DNA from: Zingiber officinale
Taxonomy: Eukaryota; Streptophyta; Magnoliopsida; Zingiberales; Zingiberaceae
Direction: 5' to 3'
DNA: 64,000 nucleotides
Assembly: GCF_018446385.1 (NCBI RefSeq)
Contig: NC_056001.1
Location: forward strand, 11,898,672-11,962,671
Shown here: positions 10,741 through 22,462 of the stretch, one piece after another
Numbering within the stretch: position 1 is the stretch's first letter
Layout: every line of letters begins with the position of its first letter
Notes under the pieces: generated by a model
Told to the model about the DNA's origin: nothing
Database searches by the model: none
What the model saw: only the letters and a program-made list of their open reading frames with translations
Program-made: the position numbers and the translations under genes

Positions 10741-13700
10741 TAAATCTCAGTGTACCGGATTAAGCTGGAGTGAAGAAGCCAAGGGCAAGTGCTTCATCCG
10801 CAAGCAGGCATGGAAGGCGGACTGTCCTCGTAGGAACCAAAACAAAGGTATATCTCATGCTCTAGTTGTTGAAACATGTTTAGCGATGTTATCTACCAGC
10901 ACCTGGTGTGTAGATACGGGAGCCACTGATCATGTCTGCAATTCCTTGCAGGGGTTCCAGGAAACCCGACGACTATCTGAAGGGGAGATTACCGTCTACA
11001 TGGGCAATGCTACTAAGGTGTCAGCTGTTGCAGTGGGAGACGTCTACTTATCTTTTAGTAGAAATAGAAATTTAGTTTTAAGAAATTGTCTTTATGTACC
11101 CAGTTTTAGAAAGAATTTAATTTCAGTTTCTAAACTGTTTTTAGATGGATATTCAGTTTCTTTCAGTAACGATGTAGTTATTAAAAGAAATAAAGTGATT
11201 ATCTGTTCTGGTGCATTAGTTGGCAATTTGTATACTTTAAATCCATTTTCTTCCACAAAGTAAAACATGGAAATTTATAACTCATCTTCTAATTCTAATA
11301 AGAGAAAAGAACCTTCGGAAATGAACCAAGCATATCTTTGGCATCTAAGGCTTGGTCATATTAACTTAAATAGGATTCAGAGGCTTATAGCCGATGGACT
11401 TTTGAGTTCATTAGAGTTGGAAAATTTTTCAACTTGTGAATCCTGCTTAGAAGGAAAAATGACCAAGAGGCCGTTCAAAGCCAAGGGGTATAGAGCCAAA
11501 GAAGTGTTAAAATTGGTTCACTCTGATTTGTGTGGTCCTATGTCTGTCCAAGTAAGAGGAGGTTTTGAATATTTTGTCTCTTTCATAGACGATTATTCAA
11601 GATACGGATACATTTACCTAATGCGCCGCAAGTTCGAGTGCTTTGATAAGTTCAAAGAATACAAGGCTGATGTGGAGAAACGATTAGGTAAAAGTATCAA
11701 GACACTACGATCTGATCGTGGTGGCGAATACCTCTTAGGAGAGTTTAGGAATTACTTATCAGAGGCTGGGATTCAATCCCAATTGTCACACCCCAACAGA
11801 ATGGTGTAGCAGAACGAAGAAATAGGACTCTTATGGAGATGGTTAGATCGATGATGAGTTATTCAGAATTACCAAATTCGTTTTGGGGATATGCTCTGGA
11901 AACAGCAGTATACGTTCTAAACTTAGTACCTTCTAAATCAGTTTCTTCTACTCCCATAGAATTGTGGAATGGGCGAAAACCCAGTCTAAGACATATTCGG
12001 ATTTGGGGTAGTCCAGCACATGTGCTGAAACTAGATGCTGATAAGTTAGAATCTCGTACAGAAGTTCGCGTGTTTGTAGGATATCCCAAAGGAACAAAAG
12101 GTGGTTTATTTTATAGTCCTAAAGATAAGAAGATCATTGTTAGCACCAATGCCCAGTTTTTAGAAGAAGACTATATAATGGATCACAAGCCCAGTAGCAA
12201 AGTTGTTTTAGAAGAACTTAGAGAGGACACATCTACTTCAGTACCTGTAGTACAAGATGAAGTACCACAAGAGACTGCAACACGTGTCACACATGATACA
12301 CAACCACAGACAATGCCTCGTCGTAGTGGGAGGGTTGTAAGGCAACCTGAGAGATTCATGTTTTTGGGAGAGTCTTCGGACTTGATCCCGGGTAAACATG
12401 AACCTGATCCACGAACATATGACGAAGCACTCCAAGATATAGATGCAGCATCTTGGCAAAAGGCAATGAATTCTGAAATAGAGTCTATGTACTCTAATAA
12501 GGTCTGGGAGCTTGTAGAACCACCTGATGGTGTAAAAGCCGTTGGATGCAAGTGGATCTACAAAAGGAAAAGAGGGACAGACGGGAAGGTAGAAACCTTC
12601 AAAGCTAGGCTTGTTGCGAAAGGGTACACTCAGAAAGAGGGAATCGATTATGAGGAGACCTTTTCACCGGTGGCCATGCTTAAGTCTATCCGGATACTCT
12701 TATCCATTGCTGCTCATATGGATTATGAGATTTGGAAAATGGATGTCAAGACAACTTTCCTTAATGGAAGTCTTGAAGAGAACATCCATATGAAGCAACC
12801 AGAAGGGTTCATTGAAAAAGGCAAAGAGCATCTAGTGTGCAAGCTCAATCGGTCCATTTATGGACTAAAGCAAGCTTCAAGATCTTGGAACATCCGGTTT
12901 AATGAAGTAATCCAGTCATATGGATTTATTCAAAGTCCGGATGAGTCTTGTGTATATAAGAAGTGTAACGGAAATGTGGTGGTATTTCTTGTACTATACG
13001 TAGATGATATTTTGTTAATTGGCAACAATGTCAAGGTATTATCAGACGTAAGGGTATGATTGTCCAAACAATTTGATATGAAGGACTTAGGAGATTGTGC
13101 ACACATTCTTGGGATCAAAGTAATAAGGGATCGTAAGAAAAGAATGTTGTCTGTCCCAAACTTCATATATAGATACAATCCTTGCTCGTTTTAGCATGCA
13201 GGATTCCAAGAAAGGTTTCTTATCTTTTAGACATGAAGTAGCTCTTTCTAAAGAGATGTCTCCGAAGAAGTCGAAAGAGATAGAGGACATGAAAGCAGTT
13301 CCTTATGCTTCGGCTGTAGGAAGCCTAATGTATGCAATGCTATGTACGAGACCTGATATCTGTTTTGCCGTGGGCATGGTCAGCAGATATCAGAGTAACC
13401 CTGGACAAGGACATTGGACTGCGGTAAAGCATATATTAAAGTACCTGAGAAGAACTAGAGATTATATGCTAGTTTACCAAGCAGACGATCTGCTCCCTGT
13501 GGGTTACACGGATTCAGATTTCCAATGGGATAGTAAGTCTACATCGGCTATGTGTTTACTTTAGGAGGTGGAGCCATTTCATGGAGGAGTGTTAAGCGAA
13601 TGCGTTTCGGACTCAACCATGGAAGCGAGTATGTAGCATCTGAGGCAACTAAAGAAGCAGTATGGCTCGGGAACTTTCTAATGGACTTAGATGTGATTCT

Positions 13701-13965
13701 GGTTTGCCCAAAATCATCACAATTTATTGTGATAATAGCGCATTGCAAACTCGAAGGAACCACGAGCTCATAAGGCAAGTAAACATATAGAGCGCAAGTA
13801 CCACCTGATACGAGATATTGTGAAGCGAGGAGAAGTTGTCATCGCCAAGATTGCATCAGCGGATAACCTGGCAGATCCTTTCACTAAGGCCCTTCCGGCG
13901 AAAGCTTTCGATCGGCATGTGGAGGGAATGAGAATCAGATGTATGGTAGAAGATATGACAGCTTA
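10741..13965 (+). pseudogene. Copia pol remnant (PR-INT-RT-RH)
   Basis: Domains in order: protease with 'WCVDTGATDHV' (about 10900); GAG-pre-integrase and zinc-binding H-H-C-C region ('LWHLRLGHINLNRIQ', 'CESCLEG', about 11335-11460); integrase core ('HSDLCGP', 'LRSDRGGEYL', and the catalytic glutamate region after 11800); reverse transcriptase ('YTQKEGIDYEETFSPVA', 'YVDDILL' near 13000); RNase H ('ASADNLADPFTKALPAKA', about 13855-13905), ending near 13965. Breaks: in-frame TAA at 11261, a frameshift near 11800 in the integrase, TGA near 13057, and several more in RNase H (13180-13780). Most stops sit where related proteins have W or Q. The clade looks Tork/Angela-like but I am not sure. Confidence 0.9.
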
Positions 13966-13987
13966 GTCATTAGTATAAGTGGGAGAT

Positions 13988-16398
13988 TATTGGAGTGTAT
14001 ACTAAAAGCCTAAGCTTTTGTAAACATTTGTTTTGAATAAAGAATCACATTTGGTCAAATTATCTACATTTGTTTGTAGTTGTTCATTTAATTTATATTG
14101 TAGATAACATAGTGTGTGGTGTCACATACAGAAGATGATGCTATCAGTACCTTATAAATTATAAACAGTAGCTCACGACCAGAATGGAAAGGAACAAACC
14201 ATTAGAAGATCGTAGTGTAATTAGGTATTAGTTTATCTTGACTATATAATTACACTAGTACACTCAGAGTGTATTGAGTAGGACCATTTGAGGTCGTTTC
14301 TTTTATACTGACTTTATAAAGGAACAAAGACCTCGGTTATTATGGAAGTGTGTGCTCTTAATCCTAATATAATAACAAACACATATATTTGATATTTATT
14401 TCTTTAATTTATCAATGGGTGAGATTTAGTTTGATGAATCAATAAGCCCGATAAGTTGGGAAATGATATCACTTATAGTGTGTGTTGTTGATTATAGAAG
14501 GAAACTGTGTCCTAGAGATACTAGGTTGATAATGTCCCCAAGAGGAGCTCATAAGGATTGTCATGTTAAACCCTCGAGTGGACTTAGTCCGACATGACGA
14601 TAAGGTTGAGTGGTACTACTCTTGGACTTAGATATTAATTAAATGAGTTGTCAGTAACTCACTTAATTAGTGGACATTCGATATCTTAAACACAGGGAGA
14701 CTAACACACTCATAATAAGAAGGAGCCCAAAAATGTAATTTGGGATTGGTGCGGTAGTTCAATGATAGTTCTCTAGTGGAATGAATTATCATTGATAAAA
14801 TTAAGTTGTGTGTTCGGGGCGAACACGGGATGCTTAATTTTATCGGGAGACCAAAACTAATTTCTCCTCTCGGTCCCTATCGTAGCCTCTTATTTGTAGA
14901 GTTCTATACCCACCTATACCCACCTTTTATACCCACCCAATAGGGGCCGGCCAAGCTAGCCTGGGAAACAAGCTAGGGCCGGCCTAGGTATAAGATTGGG
15001 TGGCCGGCCCTAGCTTGAACCCAAGCTAGTGGGGCCGGCCAAATTAAATTAAAAAGGGATTTTAATTTTAGTTTTTATTATGTGGAAGAAATAATTTATT
15101 AAAGAGAATTAAAATTAAAATATCTCTCTTGTAAAAGATCTACAAAAGATTAAAGAAAGAGATTATATCTCTTTTCTTATTTGTAGATTGGTGAGTTATT
15201 TTATTTTCTCTTTAAAAAATTATCCACATGTTGATAAAATTAAAATTATAGAAATTTCCTTTTATCAACCATGAAGAGATTTTTAAAGAGAAATTTTATT
15301 TTTAAAAATTTCCGGAAACAAATTAGGAAGTTTTAATTGTTGATTAAAACTTGTCTAATTTTTTCCTTCATTGATGTGGCCGGCCATTAGAGTTTATTTG
15401 GGAAATTTTATTTTATTTTTCTCAAATAAATCATGTCAAGGAAATTAAGGAAATTTTATTGTAATTAAATTTCCTAATTTGCCTAGGCCAAGGAATATAA
15501 AAGAAGGGGTAGGGGTGTCTTCATGAGACACAACATCTATTATTTCTCTCCCTCTTTTGTTCCTTGGTGTGGCCGGTCATCCTCTCCCTCTCTTCCTCTT
15601 GTGGTGGCCGAACCCTTCTCTTCCATTGGAGCTCTTGTGGTGGCCGGATACTACTCGGAGAAGAAGAAGAAGAAGGAGAGAAAGCTAGCATCTCTTGGAG
15701 CTTGGTTAGTGTTTTGATTTTCTTCCTTGGTGAAGCTTCCTCTTTGTTGGCCGAACCTAGCTAGGAGGAGAAGAAGGTGATTGGTGGTTTCTCGTCTCGG
15801 AAGATCGTTGCCCACACAACGTCCGAGGTTAGAAGAGGAATACGGTAGAAGATCAAGAGGTTTTTCTACAAGGTATAACTAGTAATTTTTCTTTCCGCAT
15901 CATGCTAGTTATTTATGGAAATAATACCAAATACAAGAGGCTTACGTTCTAGAATTTCGAATATGTTTTTCGATATTGTGTTCTTTTGTTTTTTCTTTTC
16001 CTTATGATTTGATTGTTCTCTTTGGTTAACCTAAAGTTATTTTAGGAAATTAAATATTAGCTTTCTATAAAAGGTTTTGTCTAGTCGGTGGTGGTTGCTC
16101 CCATATCCAAGAAGGCCATGTGCCTCGCCACGTCAGTACTGGGAACCAATTATGAAAATTAATATTTAATGGAATTAATAACTTAAGGAGACTTGGGTCG
16201 AACGTGTTAAGTTCCGCAGGAGATCCAAGTCAAAACCTAAAAGAACAAATAGATTAAGTTTTGGATCAAACGTGTTAAGTTCTGCAGGCGATCCAAAATT
16301 TAATTTAAAAGAACACATGGTAGCTAGGAAAAGGTTCAGACCTTTGTACAAAATTTTTGTACAGTGGAACCTATAGGTTTTCCGAGTAGCAACCAACA
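13988..16398 (+). repeat. 3' LTR of the Copia element
   Basis: Near-identical to 6571-8982. Its first dinucleotide is mutated from TG to TA (TATTGGAGTG). The inverted repeat recurs at 14969-14984 / 15002-15017 and the GTAC palindrome at 16346-16362. It ends AACA at 16398 and is followed at once by hAT sequence. Confidence 0.9.
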
Positions 16399-16443
16399 AT
16401 TTGGGTCATGGTTGATCTCAAACAAGATTTCAACAACTTCAAT

Positions 16444-18848
16444 TTAGAAAATTCTTTCTGCAGATGCAACAGTCACCGGAATAGTTAATAATATCCTGTA
16501 TGCAATAAATGAATTCGGGAAACAATTCATTCTTTGCAAAAAAATTAGTATTTCACTTGCTGTTTTTGTTTCCTTTGGAAGAATATGTTGTATGATTTTC
16601 AGTTCTTGATATAAGTCATCGCCATCCAAATCTGAAACATCTTGTCTTGTACCATTTTTTCTTTGTAGTTTCTTTTCAAGATTCTTACAATGAGCATTCA
16701 AGTCCTCATCAATCAATGAACTCAACTTTTCAGCTGTGAAAAGAAATCCAAAAAGATCTTCATATTCCTCATATTGCTCAAACCTTTTCTTCAATGACCC
16801 AATTGTTTGATCTACTATGAACAAGAAATAATGAACTCTAAAAGCTTCCTCAGCAGATTCTTGAGGTAGTTTCGAAGACTCATATGTAACCTCATCAAAA
16901 TGCCTTTTTCTATATATTTGTCTTTTTTCAGAAAAAACAGGATTAATCTCCATTGTTAAAGCAAGTTCTTTTGCTGTATTGATAGCTTGTCCAAATCCAG
17001 ATTCTCTATACTCTTCAAAAGAAGCAATTAACCCCTTAATCTTGGTCATAACAACGTCAATAAGCATGTTTTTAGATTGTAAGCTTTTCCTAACAATATT
17101 AACTTTACCCAATATCTCATACCAAATAATCATACCCACTAAAAACTCAAAATTTCCAAGTTCAAATGTTGCTAAACACTTAGCTTCACTTCTTATTTTA
17201 GAGTCAGTGTCTTTTTCTTCTGCAACTTGAAGTAAAGCTTCTCTGATTTGTTGATCTTGAAGTACCACTGCTTTTACACTTTCAGTACGACTTTCCCATC
17301 GAGTGATTGACAATGGCTTGAGAGTTAAACCTTTTACCGTTACATGATCTATCGAAATCTTCCACGTCTTTGTAGAATGAGAAAATATTGTATAAATCCG
17401 TTGTACTACTCCAAAAAAGTCTTTCGCTTTTCCACAGGAATTTGCAATATCACAAAGTGTTAAATTCAAACAATGACAACCACATGGAGTATACAATGTT
17501 CTAGGATTTATATCCAACAATTTTTTTTTGACGCCTTGGTGCCTCCCTTTCATATTTGTCCCATTATCATATCCCTGCCCTCTCACATTATCAATATCAA
17601 GATCAAAACTTTTCAACACATTTTGCAGTTCTTCAAACAAGCCTTGTCCTGTTGTATCATCCACTTTTAAAAATCCCAAAAAGTATTCTTCTACTTTCAT
17701 TGGGCTTGTAGAAACATCAACACATCTTATAACTAAAGTCATTTTCTCTTGGTTACTAACATCAGGAGTGCAATCAAGTATTACAGAAAAGAACTTAGCT
17801 TTTTTAATGATTTCAAGAATAGAACTCTTTATTTGAGAAGCTAACAAGCATATCAATTCATTCTGAATTTTATGGCTAAGATAATGATGATGTGTATTTC
17901 TTTCAATATGTTCCCTCATCATTGAGTCCCACTCAGCAATCATCTCAACAGCAGCCATAAAATTTCCATTGTTATCATCATAAAGTTTCTCATTACTACC
18001 ACGAAATGCTATATTTTGTTTAGCCAAAAATTTCACAAGTGAAATTAATTGGTGTAATACCTTCCTCCAATGCTCTTTTGCCTTCTTGATTTGATCTTGA
18101 ACAGCATGATCAATTGTTGTACCCTTCATTAACCTAATACGCAACTCAGACCAACTAACATAATAATTGATATGCTCAATACTTGTCTCATGTTCTTTAA
18201 GTCTGCTACTAAGATGCCCCCAATCACAGTATCCCTCATTTGCTAGTTGACTTGGTTGAGGTCCCCTTTTGAACAACTTGCAACAAAAACAAAATGCTTT
18301 ATCAAGTGCTTGTGAGTAGACCAACCAATCTCTATGGTGCTTTTGACCATTTGGCAAAATTCGAGTATACAAATTTGAAGAGAATCGTCTATTTGATCTA
18401 CCTTTGGGACCTTTCCCTGTTAATACATCTCTTATAGGGCCCTTTTCCACTAATTGATCCTTCCACTTAGGATTTAAATTCTCCCAATTTTTAGGATAAA
18501 AAATGTCAAGTGGAATTGATGAACTTGGTTCTTCATTCACTTCATTAATAGCATCATCATCACTTTCAGAATAATTATTTTTAAAGTCTAAATCATCACC
18601 GCTTTCATTGTCTTCAATCTCATTCACATCTCCCTCTATATCATTTTCAATGGCTAAGCCTTCATGTAATTCATTACCATTGTTTTCTTGTTTCTCTTCA
18701 TTAACCAAATCTTCAAGTGATGAATTTTTCGATTCTTTGACAATAAATCTGTCAATTGCCCCTCTTTGAGACTCAATAAATTCTTCAACTTTTTTTCTTT
18801 TTTTTTCCGCTTATCATGTCCTGATAGATACTTCTTAGTATCAGACAT
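16444..18848 (-). pseudogene. hAT transposase, DUF4371/TTF-type, nearly full length
   Basis: A 754-codon frame (18708-16444) plus an N-terminal piece in another frame starting at 18848 ('MSDTKKYLSGHDKRKKKEKK'). The two frames are separated by a length change in a poly-A/T run near 18785-18805. Domains: a TTF-type zinc finger region ('HHRDWLVYSQ', 'AFCFCCKLF', about residues 100-180 of the long frame), the DUF4371 transposase-like region ('VILDCTPDVSNQEKMTL', 'GQGYDNGTNMKGRHQGV', 'LYTPCGCHCLNLTLCD', about 200-450), and the hAT dimerisation region starting 'LQRMNCFPNSFIAYRIL'. It stops early at a frameshift-made TAA after 'ASAERIF'; the last ~60 residues exist only in the left fragment at 6199-6390. 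Enzymes of this family cut and paste hAT DNA; this copy is disabled by two small indels. Confidence 0.9.
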
Positions 18849-20158
18849 TCTAATTTTCTACAAAAAAAAAAATCGAACTTTCAAACAACCACTTATTATA
18901 GATATTAGACAAGCATTTATTATAAAATGTTCATTTTGAACTCAAATTCCTATGAAGTAATTTCCTATGAAAATGAATCCCTGCTCCATGAAGCTATTGA
19001 GAAACACAATCACAAGTTAGTATGAATAACTCAATCATATATGCACATGAATGTAAGGTAGATAGGTAAAATTCTACAAGCTGATAAGTTGCAAGTTAAG
19101 AGTTTGATATCTTGCATTTCACATTTGTACAATTAGAAATCTTGCAATAGGGACTTCATTTTCTAAAAATGAGAAGTAACTTTGTAGATAACATATTAAC
19201 ATTTATCATGGAATAAAACAACATGCTAATTGCTAAGTAAAACATATGAGAAGGAAAAATATGATTCATGTGAAGATAAGTGTACTATCAAATAGTCTTT
19301 GTATATAATAATTATTTACATTGAAATGAAAGTTGCACCTTCAAATCTAATTATTGTAGTAAAATGTGAACAAATTAATGGACTTCAAATTACTAGTTTA
19401 GACGATACATTAATCTTTGTTTGAGTAACTAATAGATCATTACTACTACGCATTGATCTCGAAGTTGCAAGTTGAATCTCTATAAAAGAAAAATTATTTT
19501 TAAAGCAACCCAAAAAAAAAAAAAATAGAAATACTGCATACTTTGTCCACTAGCATATGGAAGCTTGCTGTCTGTGTGAATTCTCATCAATTTCTGCTGG
19601 AAAATTGATTTCTATAATTAATTAATTAACTGACTAACAACAAGAATAGAATTAATTTTCTCAGGTGAGTGAGAAGTCACAGACTGAACAGGGCTAATTA
19701 GATTCACACTAGCAAAATCCAAGAACAATTTCTAAGGTTTGGATAATTGCATAAGTGCGTTGTAAACGTGTAACAGAAGAAAATCAAATATTTGCATGAA
19801 AATCAAATATTTGCATGATTGTGCAAGCTAATTGCATGTCATCCTACAATCAAACATGTAAATAAATAATTAGCTTTATTTAACAAGTAATACTACCTGC
19901 CTTCGGCGAATTGTGCGAGCCTTCGACGAACAGCGAGCCTTCGGCGAACAGCAAAGCAGAAAAGGCGGCACTTTTAGGTTTAGCGAAGATGGAGGGGCAG
20001 AGGTTATTTTTTTGACACTTTTACAAAAAAGCCCATAATAATTTATAATTTATAAGTAGATCCTTTTAATTAAATTTTTGACCTGGGTTATAGTGGGCCC
20101 TCTAAGAAATGGGGCCTTGTGCGTCAGCCCCATGTTGATCGCATCAGGGCCGGTTCTG
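18849..20158 (-). mobile_element. 5' non-coding part and right end of the hAT
   Basis: About 1.3 kb upstream of the transposase start, AT-rich and without an open frame of note. A GC-richer patch with repeated 'gccttcg(g/a)cgaa' (19900-19945) lies about 210 bp inside the terminus and could be a subterminal transposase-binding region (inference). Confidence 0.6.
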
Positions 20159-20338
20159 ATCTTGGTTATCCATTTAAGATTATCAACAAAAACTCTGTTT
20201 GTTTTAGATAATCGATGATTTCTGAGTAATGTTCCATGCTCGATATGTTAGCAAAAGGGACATCCAGGAATCGAAAAATCTCGAAAAACTGAGTTTTTCT
20301 TAATTCCGGGGTTAACAAATTTTGTTTAACCAAAATAC

Positions 20339-20745
20339 CCTAGGATAAGAGAAAAATATGAAAAAAAAAAGAAATGTAAAGGAAAAATGGAAAATATAAA
20401 AACTAAAATTAATAAATTAAAAAACATTAAAAAATAAAAAACCATTAAAAATAATAAAAACCAAAAAATTGTGAAAAAACTTAAAAAATAAAAAAAATAT
20501 AAAAACATAGAAAAAAACATAAAAAAATAGAAAAAATGTAAAAAAATTTTAAAAAGTAAAAAATAATAAAAAAAAATGTTAAAAACATTAAAAAATTTAA
20601 AAAAATAGGAAAAATGAAAAAAACAAAAAAAACCTTCAAAAGTAATTAAAAAAAATAAAAAAACTTTAAAGATAAAAAACATAAAAAAAAAAACAAAATA
20701 AAAAAATATGTAAAAATAAAAAATGTGAAAATATAGTAAAATATA
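20339..20745. repeat. A-rich low-complexity tract
   Basis: About 400 bp made almost only of A with scattered T, and very few G or C, on the plus strand. It creates a phenylalanine-rich spurious frame on the other strand. It lies inside the Harbinger-like MITE and is followed by an (ATT)n run near 20757-20790. Confidence 0.85.
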
Positions 20746-20755
20746 ATAGAGTTTA

Positions 20756-20790
<35 letters not shown>

Positions 20791-21000
20791 GTATAGTTGG
20801 TTTTGTAACTGAGGATAATATAGTAAAATATTAAATTAGGTTATTTATTAAAATCTTCAAACAAATAAATTTTTGTTGCATTATCTAGATTGAACCAAAC
20901 AATATTTGGTTATGTTTTATTTCTCATAATCTTGGTTATGTGATTACCTGATAATCACATAACCAAGATTATACATAATAATTTGAACGAAAACGTATCC

Positions 21001-22160
21001 TTAAATTATTTAATAATAATATGTTGTGACTCATATGTAACTTATAGAGTTGACTTTAATATAAGAGAGTCTAATGTGATGATTATTTGGTCTAATGATA
21101 ATTAAAGCCAAGGGATTTATTTAAATAAATCTCTCTTTTCAATCTTTTAATAAAAAGATAAAAGAATTTTTTTTTTAAAGAAGTAAGTGGTTGAGCAGTT
21201 ACAAGGAAATTACTTGCATATAATCTTGAAAAAAAGCAAAAGAGAATATATATATATAAAGAATAGTGAAGATAGTAAGCTAGTTTCTTTAATTATCAAA
21301 TGATACACTTAAAGAAGAGCATAGAGGAGAGAAAATTTTTGTACATTAAGAACGCATTATGGATTCGGATACATTGTTCTTTTATCTTTCATCATACTAT
21401 GGATGTGAAAATCACAATACTCAAGATCTTCTTCGTAATTTTGAATTAATAAATAGTATACAATTTGGATTCAATTCAATTAAATATGATGATTTGATAA
21501 CTTCAATGTACAGTATACAATTATGATTATTATTGAATCTTCGAATCAGGCACATCGACCAAGTGAAATATTGTTAGATTATTTGATAATAATATGTTGT
21601 TACTCATGTAACTTATGAAGTTGACTTTAATATAAGAGGGCCTGATATCGATGTGATGGTTATTTGGTCTAATGGTAATTAAAGACAAGGGATTTATTTA
21701 AACAAATCCCTCTTCTCTCCCTTTCAATAAAAAGATAAAAGAAAATAATTAAAGAACTGGGTGGTTGAGCGGTTACTAAGGAAATTATATATATATATAT
21801 CAAAGATATATCTAAAGAAAAGGTAAAGAGACCCTCTCTGTACACCAAGTATATATATATATACTTGGTGTACAGAGAGGGTCTCTCTTTGCCTTTTCTT
21901 TAGATGTATCCTTTGATATATATATATCAAAGGATACATCTAAAGAAAATGCAAAGAGAGACCCTCTCTGTACATATATATAAAAGGATACATTTAAAGA
22001 AAAGGCAAAGAGAGACCCTCTCTGTACACCAATAACATGATTTACTGTGTTATGGATTCGAGTAAGTTTTTCTTTTATCTCTCATTATAGATATTACTAT
22101 GGATGTCAAAAATCATAATATTTAAGATTTTCTTTGTAATTTTGAATTAATGAATCATGA
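21001..22160 (+). repeat. Two direct copies of an LTR-like repeat
   Basis: Copy 1 (about 21001-21570) and copy 2 (about 21572-22160) share long blocks in the same order: 'taataatatgttgt', 'gttgactttaatataagag', 'gggatttatttaaa', 'ataaaaagataaaag', 'gtggttgagc', 'ttatggattcg', 'gtaattttgaattaat'. Copy 2 starts TGTTAGATTATT (about 21572). They could be two abutting solo LTRs or a tandem duplication; no internal coding region lies between them. Copy 2 contains the repeat cluster at 21800-22030. Confidence 0.6.
21800..22030. repeat. Alternating inverted/direct repeat cluster
   Basis: A unit of about 45-55 bp with 'ctaaagaaaaggcaaagaga' and 'ccctctctgtaca' occurs four times: plus at about 21801-21850, minus at 21861-21918, plus at 21927-21974, plus at 21983-22030. 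Short AT runs join them. Copies 1 and 2 form a near-perfect palindrome centred near 21856; copies 2 and 3 form a second one centred near 21922. The single-stranded form could fold into hairpins with about 50-bp stems. Confidence 0.85.
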
Positions 22161-22462
22161 ATTATAGATTTTAAATTTAATATTACTCATTCCAACGTTC
22201 AAGTCAAGTCTCCGACGGATAGTGGGGACGAATGAATGTAGAAGAAGAATAGTAATAAATTGAGGGTTCTTGTATGTGGATAGGTTGAATTACCTTATAT
22301 ATTTTCCCCTTGGGAGGAATGATGCTCATATTTTTCGTACCCTAATCGATGGGACGTTTCATACATATATAAAATGTGTTATATCGCCACACTTTGTGGG
22401 TTATGTTATATCATGCCCTACTAGTCACACCATCTCATACTCTACGAATTATGTCATCTCCT

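Larger units (their letters stand above)
6571..16398 (+). mobile_element. Full-length Copia LTR retrotransposon
   Basis: Two LTRs of about 2.41 kb (6571-8982 and 13988-16398) enclose a leader, gag and pol in the order protease, integrase, reverse transcriptase, RNase H, which defines Ty1/Copia. A purine tract (gtgggagatta) precedes the 3' LTR. No clear TGGTATCAGAGC-type primer site follows the 5' LTR. The LTRs differ at about 1% of positions by eye, so the insertion is fairly young, yet gag-pol has several frameshifts and stops. Five-base flanks differ (CATAG left, ATTTG right). Confidence 0.9.
6009..20158 (-). mobile_element. hAT transposon with nested Copia
   Basis: Bounded by a perfect 8-bp target duplication ATCTTGGT (6001-6008 and 20159-20166). 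The left terminus CAGGGCCGGTCCTAA and the reversed right terminus CAGAACCGGCCCTGA are matching terminal inverted repeats. It encodes a DUF4371/hAT-type transposase on the minus strand, split by the Copia element at 6571-16398. About 230 bp of the hAT (6320-6550) is present a second time right after the Copia (16399-16628), so the interruption is not a simple insertion. Confidence 0.85.
5970..21000. mobile_element. Tourist/Harbinger-like MITE hosting a nested hAT
   Basis: The left end GGATATGTTTGGTT (5970) and the reverse complement of the right end GGATACGTTTTCGTT (21000) form an imperfect inverted repeat of about 50 bp that includes 'ATAATCTTGGTTAT' on both sides. Flanks are CTA and TTA, one mismatch from the 3-bp TTA target of PIF/Harbinger elements. 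Without the inserted hAT the MITE is about 0.9 kb (5970-6008 plus 20159-21000) and is mostly A-rich low-complexity DNA. Confidence 0.55.

Noticed and set aside
12183..12551. 122-codon minus-strand frame
   Set aside because: A shadow of the Copia pol gene on the plus strand.
20326..20682. 118-codon Phe-rich frame
   Set aside because: It is the reverse reading of an A-rich low-complexity tract.
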